This document shows positions 26,146 through 33,587 of a stretch of 64,000 nt of DNA, in pieces. The notes below the pieces were generated by a model. That model saw nothing but the letters and a program-made list of their open reading frames with translations. It ran no database searches and was not told the DNA's origin. The stretch is from positions 868,001 to 932,000 of the forward strand of contig JADJPO010000002.1 in NCBI GenBank assembly GCA_016713225.1, read 5' to 3'. Each line of letters starts with the position of its first letter. Position 1 is the stretch's first letter. This DNA is from Kineosporiaceae bacterium. GTDB taxonomy: Bacteria; Actinomycetota; Actinomycetes; Actinomycetales; Kineosporiaceae. A program made the translations under genes and the position numbers.

Positions 26146-26147
26146 GC

Positions 26148-27137
26148 TCAGCCCGGGTCGGACTCGTGGCCCGAGCGCAGCAACCCGCGATAGGCCATGG
26201 CGGGGCGGATCTGGCCCGAGACCACCCGATAGATCTCCTCGCTGATCGGCATCGCGACCTGATGCCGGGCGGCGAGTTCGTGCACCGTGACCGCGGTCTT
26301 CACACCCTCGGCCACCATGTGCATCTCGTCCAGGATCTCGGCCAGCTCACGGCCCAGCCCCAATTGCTCACCCACGTAACGGTTTCGGCTCTGCGGGCTG
26401 ACGCAGGTGGCGATCAGGTCGCCCATGCCCGCCAACCCGGCGAAGGTGGCCGGTTCGCCTCCCATGGCCACCCCGAGCCGGCTCAGCTCGGCCAGCCCGC
26501 GCGTGATCACCGCGGAGCGGGTGTTGTCGCCGGCGCTGAGTCCCTGGGCGATGCCGGTGGCGATGGCCACCACGTTCTTGAGTGCCCCGCCCACCTCGCA
26601 GCCGATCACGTCGTGGTTGGTGTACACCCGGAACCGCGCCGACTGCAGGATCCGCTGCAGCTGCTGGGCCACGCCCAGGTCGGGGGTGGCGATCACGCTG
26701 GCCGCGGCCGCGCCGGACATGATCTCCTTGGCCAGGTTCGGCCCGGACAGCACGCCGGCGGGGTGGCCGGGCATCAGCTCGGTGATCACCTCGGTCATCC
26801 GCAGCAGGCTGCCCTGCTCGAACCCCTTGGACAGGCTGACCACCGGGATCCACGGCCGCACGTGCGGTGCGGCCGCCTCGATCGCCGCCCGGAAGCCGTG
26901 GGTCGGCACCCCGACGAACAGCACATCCGCCTCGGCGACGGCCTGCGCCAGATCGGCCGTGGCTCGCAGCGACTCCGGCAGCGGGTAGCCGGCCAGGTAA
27001 CGGGTGTTGGCGTGGGCGGTGGTGATCTCGTGGGCTGCCTCGGCGCTGCGCGCCCACAGCGTGGTCTCGTTCTTCAGCGCCAGCAGCGACGCCACGGTGG
27101 TGCCCCACGACCCGGCACCCAGCACGGTGACCTTCAT
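26148..27137 (-). CDS. gpsA: NAD(P)-dependent glycerol-3-phosphate dehydrogenase
   Basis: This is a protein of 329 residues. It has a Rossmann start (MKVTVLGAGSWGTTVASLLA), PVVSLSKGFEQGSLLRM, the conserved GALKNVVAIATGIAQGL with the catalytic lysine, and a C-terminal helical domain with PISEEIYRVVSGQIRPAMAY. It reduces dihydroxyacetone phosphate to sn-glycerol-3-phosphate for phospholipid synthesis in the cytoplasm. ATG 27137 matches the family start. A longer open frame upstream is non-conserved. It is convergent with the Ser-Gly repeat gene. Confidence 0.95.
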   Translation of the reverse strand: MKVTVLGAGSWGTTVASLLALKNETTLWARSAEAAHEITTAHANTRYLAGYPLPESLRATADLAQAVAEADVLFVGVPTHGFRAAIEAAAPHVRPWIPVVSLSKGFEQGSLLRMTEVITELMPGHPAGVLSGPNLAKEIMSGAAAASVIATPDLGVAQQLQRILQSARFRVYTNHDVIGCEVGGALKNVVAIATGIAQGLSAGDNTRSAVITRGLAELSRLGVAMGGEPATFAGLAGMGDLIATCVSPQSRNRYVGEQLGLGRELAEILDEMHMVAEGVKTAVTVHELAARHQVAMPISEEIYRVVSGQIRPAMAYRGLLRSGHESDPG

Positions 27138-27195
27138 CGGGCCATCCAAGCGGTGCCGGACGCCGCGCGTCGAGCCCCGCGGCACCCTCGGTTCG

Positions 27196-27635
27196 TCAGG
27201 TCGCGGCGTCCAGGTACACCCACCGTCCACCGCGACGGACGAAGCGACTCACCTCGTGCTGCACCCCGCCCCCGGGTTGCCCAGGCGGCACCGACCGTGG
27301 GATGGGTGGGTGGGATGGGCGTAATGGGCACGAAACTCCACCACACCCTCGTCGTCCTCGGCGCCACCCGCCTCGGTGCGCACGATCTCGAGCCGGGTCC
27401 ACGACCGATCGCTCGTCTCCACCTCGCCGGGGCGGGTGCGCGGGTGCCAGCTGCGCACCAGGTGTCCGACGTCCCCGACGGCGAAGGCGGTGTACCGCGA
27501 GCGCATCAGCTCCTCGGCGGTTCGAGCCGGGCGCGCGCCGTCCAGTACCGGCCCACAGCAGACGGCGAACAGGTCGCCGCTGCCGCACGGGCATCCGTCG
27601 CCCAGCACCCCGCGCGGGCCGAGAACCTCACTCAC
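27196..27635 (-). CDS. YchJ-family SEC-C zinc protein, apparent frameshift
   Basis: The protein starts at GTG 27635 with a SEC-C-like zinc site (GCPCGSG... and a following CC) and the YchJ core (RTAEELMRSRYTAFAVGDVG). The first frame ends at 27249, but the expected C-terminus (HEVSRFVRRGGRWVYLDAAT) is intact in the -1 frame, ending at 27196. One missing base in the run of five C at 27269-27273 (plus strand) explains the break exactly. This is either a sequence error in a GC homopolymer or a recent mutation. YchJ proteins are conserved and poorly characterised. With the fix the product would be ~147 residues. Confidence 0.75.
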
Positions 27636-27683
27636 GCCGCGAGTATGAACCACGCGGCCCGACCCGCGGGTAGCCTCGATCAC

Positions 27684-28322
27684 GTGAGCGAGATCCATGC
27701 CCGGCTGCTCCAGGCCGAGCGCGAGGTGCTGTTGCCCTTGCTCGACCGCACCATCGGCTCCGATTTCGACCGCACCACCGTCTGCGACGAGTGGTCGGTG
27801 CGCGACATCGTGGCCCACTGCTCGGCGATCCTGATGGCCCTGGCCTCGGGTGAGTCGGGCCGTACCTTCACCGCCGAGCAGAACCAGCGCGATGTCGACG
27901 AACGTCGCCGCTGGTCACTCGATGCGCTGTTGGCCGAACTGAAACAGGCCCATGATCTGGCGGTCGGCTCGCCGGCGGTGGCGCCGATCGTGCTGGGCCT
28001 GTGGATCCACGGCAGCGACATCCGGGACGCCCTGGGCATCCCGAATGCCTATGCCGCCCCCGGACTGTCCGATGCCCTGACCCTGTTGGTCGAGCGGTCG
28101 ATCGCTCGCGGCACCCCCGCGGTCGACGTGACCCTGACGGACGCCGCCGACCGAGGCCTGGACTCGGCGCAGGTCTGCCTGGGCGATCCGGGCGCCGAAC
28201 CCGTGGGCTGGCTTCGGGTCGATGCACCCGGACTGTTCCGGATCGTGGCGGGCCGTCGGATCGAACTGGTCGAACGTGATGTGGTGGGGATCGGCCTGGA
28301 CGAGTTGCGGTTGTTCCACTGA
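27684..28322 (+). CDS. DinB-fold maleylpyruvate-isomerase-like protein
   Basis: This is a protein of 212 residues from GTG 27684. The N-terminal four-helix bundle contains CDEWSVRDIVAHCSAILMAL, the signature of the mycothiol-dependent maleylpyruvate isomerase/TIGR03083 family with its first metal-binding histidine. A GLWIHGSDIRDALGIP segment carries a further likely metal-site residue, and the C-terminal part resembles an SCP-2-like lobe. These enzymes often use mycothiol, the actinobacterial thiol; the substrate is unknown. It is divergent from the YchJ gene with 48 bp between starts. Confidence 0.82.
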   Translation: MSEIHARLLQAEREVLLPLLDRTIGSDFDRTTVCDEWSVRDIVAHCSAILMALASGESGRTFTAEQNQRDVDERRRWSLDALLAELKQAHDLAVGSPAVAPIVLGLWIHGSDIRDALGIPNAYAAPGLSDALTLLVERSIARGTPAVDVTLTDAADRGLDSAQVCLGDPGAEPVGWLRVDAPGLFRIVAGRRIELVERDVVGIGLDELRLFH

Positions 28323-28400
28323 CCTGCACCGACGTGCTCTGACCAGCTCTGACCAGCTCTGACCGGATCGGACGCGCTCTGACCTGCTCCGACCCGACAC
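28321..28400. repeat. 10-bp periodic array, eight degenerate units
   Basis: Each decamer from 28321 begins GAC; the consensus is GACCNGCTCT (units 3 and 4 are identical, GACCAGCTCT). The array starts at the stop codon of the DinB-like gene and fills the gap to the convergent NAD-kinase-like gene. Confidence 0.75.
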
Positions 28401-28410
28401 CCTGGGCGGA

Positions 28411-29331
28411 TCAGGCTGACGGCACCACGAGGTGCAACACCTGCTCGGCTCGGCGCAGCGTGACCTGCTGACCCCAGGTGGCGTTCAGGTGGTCGCGCTC
28501 CAGGCCATCCCCGAAGACCACCAGGCGGTCGGAGCGCACGATCACCTCGAGTTGTTCATCGGCCATCAGATGCCCTGCGGTGCAGCGGGTTCCGCTGGTG
28601 GGTGACGGCCAGGCCTCGCGGACGAACCAGGCCAGCCGGTGCTGCTCGGGGGTGGGTGGGTCCCCCTGATGGCCGCGGTCGTGGCGCAGTGAGGCCAACC
28701 ACCCGGTGGCACCCGTGCCGGTTCCCACGATCACGCCCGAGGAGGACTGGCTCTCGAGGCGGCCATCGGGCAGGGCCAGGTCGTAGCGAGCGCTCTGGTG
28801 CCCGGCATCACCCAGGTAGATCTCGTTCAGCGCGGTGAGCCGTTGCCCGTCGTCCAGCAGGGCGCTGACCATCGTGCGCCGCTGAACGACGGCCCGCCCG
28901 GCGGCGAGGTCGGCCAGCGCGGCGGCAACCTGCCCGGCGAGGTGGCGCACCAGGACGCCGACGCCGCGCCCCGGGTCGGCGTCCACGCCGAGCACCGGCT
29001 GCCCGTCGAGGTACTTGGCGACGTTGGCCACCAATCCGTCCTGGCCCAGGGCCACCACGATGTCGCCCGCGTCGAACCGGAACCGGTCGAGATCGGCACG
29101 TTCGACCTCGCCGTGACGCCAGTCGACCGGGACGGCGGCGCTCACCCGGCGCCGGGCCTGCATCAGGGCATCGTGGCGGCGTTGCACCTCGGCCAGATCA
29201 CGGCCGCGCTCGCGCAGGAAGAACTCCATCTGACCCCGGGTGGCGTGGCGATCGATCAGGTCGTCCAGCTCGGTACGGCGGTGCACGACGACCACCCGGG
29301 GCGCCAGGGTGCCCGCCGGCTCACTCCTCAC
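28411..29331 (-). CDS. Divergent ATP-NAD kinase-like protein
   Basis: This is a protein of 306 residues from GTG 29331, whose start overlaps the SPFH stop (GTGA). It has an NAD-kinase-like layout. The GGDGT loop is altered to VALGQDGLVANVAKYL, the second conserved part is NEIYLGDAGHQSARYDLAL, and the substrate loop is VIVGTGTGATGWLAS, like the usual S/T-P-T-GSTAY loop. The N-terminus carries a charged helix (ELDDLIDRHATRGQMEFFLR). The changed GGDG motif means catalysis is uncertain; it may be a sensor or use another substrate. Pairing with an SPFH protein and a divergent NrtR-like regulator suggests a link to NAD(P) balance. Confidence 0.75.
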   Translation of the reverse strand: MRSEPAGTLAPRVVVVHRRTELDDLIDRHATRGQMEFFLRERGRDLAEVQRRHDALMQARRRVSAAVPVDWRHGEVERADLDRFRFDAGDIVVALGQDGLVANVAKYLDGQPVLGVDADPGRGVGVLVRHLAGQVAAALADLAAGRAVVQRRTMVSALLDDGQRLTALNEIYLGDAGHQSARYDLALPDGRLESQSSSGVIVGTGTGATGWLASLRHDRGHQGDPPTPEQHRLAWFVREAWPSPTSGTRCTAGHLMADEQLEVIVRSDRLVVFGDGLERDHLNATWGQQVTLRRAEQVLHLVVPSA

Positions 29332-30338
29332 GAGGCCACCGCTGCTCCGGCCAGCAGCCGGGACAGCCCACCGCTGACGAGGTCGGGGGTGAGGGTGATC
29401 GAGCCGATCTCGGGCAGGTGGCCGGCCAGCTGTTGCAGGGCCAGGGCGGCCAGGATTCGTGGTTCGACGTCGCGGTGGGCATCCAGTCCGGCGCGGACGG
29501 CGTCCGCCTCGGCCTCGCCCAGCAACCGCACCCGATCGGCGCTCGCCTGGCCGGTGATCCGGTCGCGCTCGGCGGCCGCCTCGGCCTGGATCCGTGCCGC
29601 CGCAGCCGCCTCGGTGGCCTCGCGCCGGGCGTTGGTGCCCTGCTGGGCCACCAGCTGTTCCTCGCGGCGCGCCAGTTCGATCCGGGACTGCAACTCGTTC
29701 TCGCTGATCGCCCGTTCGCGTTCCACGGCCAGGGCGCGGCGTTCGAAGGTGGCCCGGTCGGACTCGGTCTGGGCGGCCTCCCGAGCGGGGGCCTGCAGAG
29801 CTCGTTCCATGGCCGGTTCGGGGCGCACGGCGATCACCCGGACGCCGACGATCTCGATGCCGATCCCGCTCAGCCGGGGCTCGGCCTGCAGCCCCTGCTC
29901 GATCCGGGTGCGCACCCCCTCGACCCCGCCGGCCAGCACGTGCCCGAGGGTCTGGCCGGCCATCAGGGCTGCACCGTGGTGCTGCGCGAGTTCGGTGAGC
30001 AGCAGGGCCACCTGATCCAGGGGTGTGGCCCGCCACAGACCGGTGTCCGGGTGGATGCCGAAGTCGATGCGGGTGGCGGCCAGCTCGGGATCGGCGAACC
30101 GGTAGCCCACGGAGGCCTGCACGGTCAGGTCCTGCAGGTCGGCGGTGCGGGCGTGAAAGACCGTCGACAACTCGCGGTCGTCGACCGGGATCTCACTGAG
30201 CGAGGCGGTGAGGCTTCGGAACCAGAACGCCTGCCCGGTCCCGGCGTGAACGGTTCGGCCTCGGCGCAGGTGCACGACATGGGCGGTGGGGGTTCCGCGC
30301 AGGTGGCGCCAGCCGAGGCGGCGGGTGATGTCGGCCAT
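29328..30338 (-). CDS. SPFH/Band 7 domain protein
   Basis: This is a protein of 336 residues. The SPFH domain spans ~20-190 (RTADLQDLTVQASVGYRFAD, then GIGIEIVGVRVIAVRPEPAM). A long Ala/Glu/Arg-rich coiled coil (~190-270) and a short C-terminal domain follow. There is no N-terminal membrane anchor, unlike most flotillins and stomatins, so it is probably cytosolic or peripheral. SPFH proteins form ring-like scaffolds. It is the first gene of a two-gene unit with the NAD-kinase-like gene, controlled from the 30339-30420 region. Confidence 0.85.
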   Translation of the reverse strand: MADITRRLGWRHLRGTPTAHVVHLRRGRTVHAGTGQAFWFRSLTASLSEIPVDDRELSTVFHARTADLQDLTVQASVGYRFADPELAATRIDFGIHPDTGLWRATPLDQVALLLTELAQHHGAALMAGQTLGHVLAGGVEGVRTRIEQGLQAEPRLSGIGIEIVGVRVIAVRPEPAMERALQAPAREAAQTESDRATFERRALAVERERAISENELQSRIELARREEQLVAQQGTNARREATEAAAAARIQAEAAAERDRITGQASADRVRLLGEAEADAVRAGLDAHRDVEPRILAALALQQLAGHLPEIGSITLTPDLVSGGLSRLLAGAAVAS

Positions 30339-30356
30339 GAGGTCCTCCAGAGATTC

Positions 30357-30371
30357 TCGTCAGAATGACGA
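30357..30371. promoter_or_regulatory. Operator-like palindrome 1 (TCGTC-N5-GACGA)
   Basis: TCGTCAGAATGACGA is a 15-bp inverted repeat (TCGTCA/TGACGA). It lies 19 bp upstream of the SPFH start, in the AT-rich divergent promoter region shared with the Nudix regulator. Confidence 0.7.
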
Positions 30372-30389
30372 TAAATAATCATCCTGTTA

Positions 30390-30404
30390 TCGTCAAGTCG
30401 ACGA
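30390..30404. promoter_or_regulatory. Operator-like palindrome 2 (TCGTC-N5-GACGA)
   Basis: TCGTCAAGTCGACGA has the same TCGTC-N5-GACGA architecture. It is 33 bp (about three helical turns) from palindrome 1 and 17 bp before the regulator start. Confidence 0.7.
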
Positions 30405-30420
30405 GAAAGGGGTCACCCGG

Positions 30421-31263
30421 ATGGTCCCGGCGTATGACGCGACGCAGTACCCGGCCTTCGCGGTCGCCGTCGATCTGGTGGTGCTCACGGTGCGGGACGA
30501 CGCGCTGCAGGCGCTGCTGGTGCGACGCGGCGAAGCGCCGCAGGCCGGCTGGCTCGCCTTGCCGGGCGGTTTCGTGCAGCCGCACGAGTCGCTGGACGAC
30601 GCTGCCCGACGCGAGCTCGCGGAGGAGACCGGGTTGGACCTGGCCACGGCGGGCCCACCGCGAGCCCAGGCGCACCTCGAGCAGCTGGCCTGTTACGGCG
30701 ACCCGGACCGTGACCCCCGCCTGCGCGTGGTCTCCGCGGCCTACGTGGCCCTGGTTCCCGATCTGCCCGAACCCCGGCCCGGCGGCGACGCCGACCAGAC
30801 GGCCTTCGTCCCGGTGGCGCCGCTCCTGGCCGACCCGCAGCGACTGGCGTTCGACCACGGCCGCATCCTGGCCGACGGGGTCGAGCGGGTACGGGCCAAG
30901 CTGGAGTACACCACCCTGGCGGCGAGGTTCTGTCCACCCCGGTTCACCGTGGCCCAGCTGCGCCGGGTCTACGACCTGGTCTGGGGCTCCGAGCTCGACG
31001 CCCGCAACTTCCACCGCAAGGCCACCGGTGCGCCGGGGTTCCTGGAGCCGGTCGCCGAACGGACGGCCTCGGCGGGCGCGGGGCGTCCGGCGCAGCTGTT
31101 CCGAGCCGGTCCGGCCACGGCGCTGCACCCGCCGATCCTGCGGCCGAGCCGGGGCGATCCGCCGGCCGTGGCGGGCTCGGGAGAACGCGATTTCGTGAGG
31201 CGCGCCGTGCCCGTGTACCCTGGTCAACCGCTGCCCGGTTCGTCGGTCAGCGACCTGCAGTAG
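30421..31263 (+). CDS. NrtR-type Nudix/winged-helix regulator
   Basis: This is a protein of 280 residues. The N-terminal Nudix domain (VAVDLVVLTVRDDALQALLV) has a complete Nudix box, starting GGFVQPHE and continuing RRELAEETGL, so hydrolysis is possible. The C-terminal domain (~150-235; LEYTTLAARFCPPRFTVAQL, then DLVWGSELDARNFHRKA) is the winged helix of NrtR-family regulators, which sense ADP-ribose and control NAD metabolism. The last ~40 residues are a Pro-rich extension. It is divergent from the SPFH/NAD-kinase-like pair with two matched palindromes between, suggesting auto- and cross-regulation. Its stop abuts tRNA-Thr. Confidence 0.87.
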   Translation: MVPAYDATQYPAFAVAVDLVVLTVRDDALQALLVRRGEAPQAGWLALPGGFVQPHESLDDAARRELAEETGLDLATAGPPRAQAHLEQLACYGDPDRDPRLRVVSAAYVALVPDLPEPRPGGDADQTAFVPVAPLLADPQRLAFDHGRILADGVERVRAKLEYTTLAARFCPPRFTVAQLRRVYDLVWGSELDARNFHRKATGAPGFLEPVAERTASAGAGRPAQLFRAGPATALHPPILRPSRGDPPAVAGSGERDFVRRAVPVYPGQPLPGSSVSDLQ

Positions 31264-31336
31264 GCCCCGATAGCTCAGTCGGCAGAGCGTCTCCATGGTA
31301 AGGAGAAGGTCTAGGGTTCGATTCCCTATCGGGGCT
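31264..31336 (+). tRNA. tRNA-Thr (GGT)
   Basis: A 73-nt cloverleaf. Acceptor GCCCCGA pairs with TCGGGGC, the D arm contains TAGCTCAGTCGG, the anticodon stem is TCTCC/GGAGA with loop ATGGTAA (anticodon GGT), and the T loop is GGTTCGATTCC. CCA is not encoded. It begins directly after the regulator stop codon; a TACCCT at 31216-31221 inside that gene is a possible -10. Confidence 0.97.
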
Positions 31337-31378
31337 CTCCGGTCTACTCCGGCCCCTGGGCCGGTCGGTCGGCCAGAG

Positions 31379-31454
31379 GGCGGAGTAGCTCAGACGGTAG
31401 AGCAAGCGGCTCATAATCGCTGTGTCGTGGGTTCAAGTCCCGCCTCCGCTACCA
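31379..31454 (+). tRNA. tRNA-Met (CAT)
   Basis: Acceptor GGCGGAG pairs with CTCCGCT (one G-U), the D arm contains TAGCTCAGACGGTAGA, the anticodon stem is AGCGG/TCGCT with loop CTCATAA (anticodon CAT), and the T arm is GTGGG/CCCGC. CCA is encoded (31452-31454). The normal first pair and T-A at 8-9 fit the elongator form; a tRNA-Ile2 with modified CAT is not excluded. Confidence 0.95.
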
Positions 31455-31508
31455 GCCCCATCGTTTCGCCCGCACCGTTCCCAGAAGCTCGAGAGAAGGC
31501 AGTACACC

Positions 31509-31679
31509 GTGGCCAGCAAGTCGCAGGATGTCCGCCCCAAGATCACCCTGGCCTGCACGGAGTGCAAGGAGCGGAACTACATCACCAAGAAGAACCGGCG
31601 CAACGATCCCGACCGCATGGAGCTGGCGAAGTTCTGCCCCCGTTGCGGCAAGCACGTCGCGCACCGCGAGACCCGCTGA
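31509..31679 (+). CDS. rpmG: 50S ribosomal protein L33
   Basis: This is a protein of 56 residues from GTG 31509 with AGAAGG upstream. It has two cysteine pairs (CTEC and CPRC), so it is the zinc-binding (C+) form, as opposed to the cysteine-free paralog expressed under zinc limitation. It has the standard L33 sequence (PKITLACTECKERNYITKKN). Placement after tRNA-Thr/tRNA-Met and before the dehydratases is the usual actinobacterial order. Confidence 0.97.
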   Translation: MASKSQDVRPKITLACTECKERNYITKKNRRNDPDRMELAKFCPRCGKHVAHRETR

Positions 31680-31701
31680 GCGCCGTTCACCGACGCTTCC
31701 C

Positions 31702-31730
31702 ACGGCCGTCCCACCATTGGGGGCGGCCGT
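31702..31730. terminator. Hairpin after rpmG
   Basis: ACGGCCG (31702-31708) pairs with CGGCCGT (31724-31730), with CCC/GGG extending inside, followed by TGGCACGTTT. It lies ~23 nt after the rpmG stop. Confidence 0.6.
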
Positions 31731-31845
31731 TGGCACGTTTGGCGCAGGTCCCTGGTAACGGGCCGGTCTCGATGAGAAAGTCGCATCCGGACCTGCGGCG
31801 GTGACCGTCGTGGGACGTCTCGACCAGGCGATCGAAGGAGATTCC

Positions 31846-32670
31846 ATGGGACGACTCGACGACCGGGTGGCGATCGTGACCGGGGCCGGCCGCGGTATCG
31901 GCCGCGCCACAGCCCTGCGGCTGGCCCGTGACGGGGCCTCCGTGGCGGTCAACGACATCGACGGCCACGTGGCCGACGAGGTGGCTCGAGAGATCATCGC
32001 GGGTGGGCACAAGGCGATCGCCGTGGTGGGCAACTGTGCCATCCGCGCCGATGCCGACACGTTGGTGAACGCCTGCGTCGACGCCTTCGGCAAGCTCGAC
32101 ATCCTGGTGAACAACGCCGGCACCACGCGCGACAAGATCTTTCACCAGATGGACGAGGAGACGCTCGACGTCGTCATCAACGCCAACCTGCGCACGGCGT
32201 TCAACGCGACCCAGGCCGCCATCCCGCACCTGCGCCACGTCGCCAAGGCCGAGATCGAGCAGTACGGTGCGCCGTCCCACAACCGCAAGATCGTCAACAC
32301 CTCCTCGGTGGTGGCGTTCACCGGCAACCCGGGGCAGTGGAACTACACCGCCGCCAAGGGCGCGATCATGTCGGTCACCAAGACCCTGGCCCGCGAGCTC
32401 GGCCCGTTCCACATCAACGTCAACGCGGTCGCCCCGGGCTTCGTCGAGACCCGGCTGACCGCCGCCCACGGCTCGGACTCGCACGCCGAGACCGGGCTGG
32501 GCATCCCCGAGGCCGCGCGTCATGCCGCGCTCTCGCTGGTGTCGATGGGCCGCCTCGGCCAGCCGGAGGACATCGCCAACGTCACCGCGTTCCTGGTCTC
32601 GCCCGATGCCGACTACGTCACCGGGGTGACCATCCCGGTCACGGGTGGCCAGATCGGCGGCATGGGCTGA
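31846..32670 (+). CDS. Short-chain dehydrogenase, 3-oxoacyl reductase type
   Basis: This is a protein of 274 residues from ATG 31846 with GAAGGAG upstream. It is a classical SDR: TGAGRGIGRATALRLA cofactor loop, DILVNNAG, catalytic Ser in KIVNTSSVVAF and the YTAAK catalytic pair, and a C-terminal TGVTIPVTGGQIGGMG. The longer middle insertion (KAEIEQYGAPSHNRK) resembles (3R)-hydroxyacyl-CoA dehydrogenase-type FabG relatives. It sits just before two hotdog dehydratases, implying successive reduction and dehydration of 3-oxoacyl thioesters. Confidence 0.9.
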   Translation: MGRLDDRVAIVTGAGRGIGRATALRLARDGASVAVNDIDGHVADEVAREIIAGGHKAIAVVGNCAIRADADTLVNACVDAFGKLDILVNNAGTTRDKIFHQMDEETLDVVINANLRTAFNATQAAIPHLRHVAKAEIEQYGAPSHNRKIVNTSSVVAFTGNPGQWNYTAAKGAIMSVTKTLARELGPFHINVNAVAPGFVETRLTAAHGSDSHAETGLGIPEAARHAALSLVSMGRLGQPEDIANVTAFLVSPDADYVTGVTIPVTGGQIGGMG

Positions 32671-32719
32671 GGCGGGGTGCGGGCCACGCGCCGGCCCGCG
32701 CATGAGGTAGAAACGTCGG

Positions 32720-33163
32720 ATGGCCCTGGACACCTCCTTCGCGAAGAAGGTCTATCCCCCCTCGTCCGTGTACGAGGTGGGTCGGCAGAAGATCGCCGAG
32801 TTCGCCGCGGCGATCGGCAGCAACGACCCGGCCCACCTCGACCCGGACGCCGCCCGCGCCCTGGGCCACCCGGACGTCGTGGCGCCGCCGACCTTCGCGG
32901 TGATCGTCGCCCAACGCTGTGAGGCCCAGTACGTGGCCGACCCGGCGTCCGGGATCGACTTCAGCCGGGTGGTTCACGGTGAGGAGAAGTTCCGCCACCA
33001 CCGCCCGATCGTGGCCGGCGACCGGCTGGTGCCGACCTTGCACGTCGACATGGTGCGCTCGGCCGGGGGGCACGGCATGGTGACCACCCGGGTCGAGATC
33101 GCCGACGAGGCCGGTGACGCGGTGGCCACGGTCACGTCCATGCTGGTGGTGCGCGGTGAGTGA
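32720..33163 (+). CDS. MaoC N-terminal-like (UPF0336/HadA-type) dehydratase subunit
   Basis: This is a protein of 147 residues. MALDTSFAKKVYPPSSVYEV is the typical start of the UPF0336 family located between rpmG and murB in actinobacteria. It has a single hotdog fold, with a DPAHLDPDAARALGHPDVVA segment and HHRPIVAGDRLVPT. It pairs with the next gene to form a heterodimeric (3R)-hydroxyacyl dehydratase as in mycobacterial HadAB; the substrate class is inferred. It overlaps the next start by 8 nt. Confidence 0.9.
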   Translation: MALDTSFAKKVYPPSSVYEVGRQKIAEFAAAIGSNDPAHLDPDAARALGHPDVVAPPTFAVIVAQRCEAQYVADPASGIDFSRVVHGEEKFRHHRPIVAGDRLVPTLHVDMVRSAGGHGMVTTRVEIADEAGDAVATVTSMLVVRGE

Positions 33164-33587
33164 GCGGCCGCGCTTCGCCACCGTGCAGGTCGGCGACGTG
33201 CTGCCCGAGCGGACCTTCCCGCTGCAGCGTGCCGACCTGGTGCGCTACGCCGGTGCCAGTGGTGACTTCAACCCGATCCACTGGAATCCGCGGGTGGCCA
33301 CCGAGGTCGGCCTGCCCGACGTGATCGCCCACGGCATGCTCACCATGGCGACCGCCGTCCGGCTGGTCAGCGACTGGTGCGGCGATCCCGGTGCGGTGCT
33401 CGACTACGGCACCCGGTTCACCAACCCGGTCGTCGTGCCGGACGACGGGGTGGGGGCCGCCGTCACGGTCACGGGCACGGTGGCCTCCCGGGACGAGTCG
33501 GCCCAGACAGTGCGGGTCGACCTGGTCGTGGTCTGCCTCGGCGAACGGGTGCTCGGCAAGGCCCAGGCGGTCGTCCGGCTCTCGTGA
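33156..33587 (+). CDS. MaoC-like (HadB-type) dehydratase catalytic subunit
   Basis: This is a protein of 143 residues from GTG 33156. The hotdog domain has the catalytic hydratase motif: YAGASGDFNPIHWNP with the active-site Asp and His, then GLPDVIAHGMLTMA. It overlaps HadA-type subunit upstream and, by GTGA, the MFS gene downstream. The expected reaction is dehydration of 3-hydroxyacyl thioesters to enoyl thioesters. Confidence 0.9.
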   Translation: MSERPRFATVQVGDVLPERTFPLQRADLVRYAGASGDFNPIHWNPRVATEVGLPDVIAHGMLTMATAVRLVSDWCGDPGAVLDYGTRFTNPVVVPDDGVGAAVTVTGTVASRDESAQTVRVDLVVVCLGERVLGKAQAVVRLS

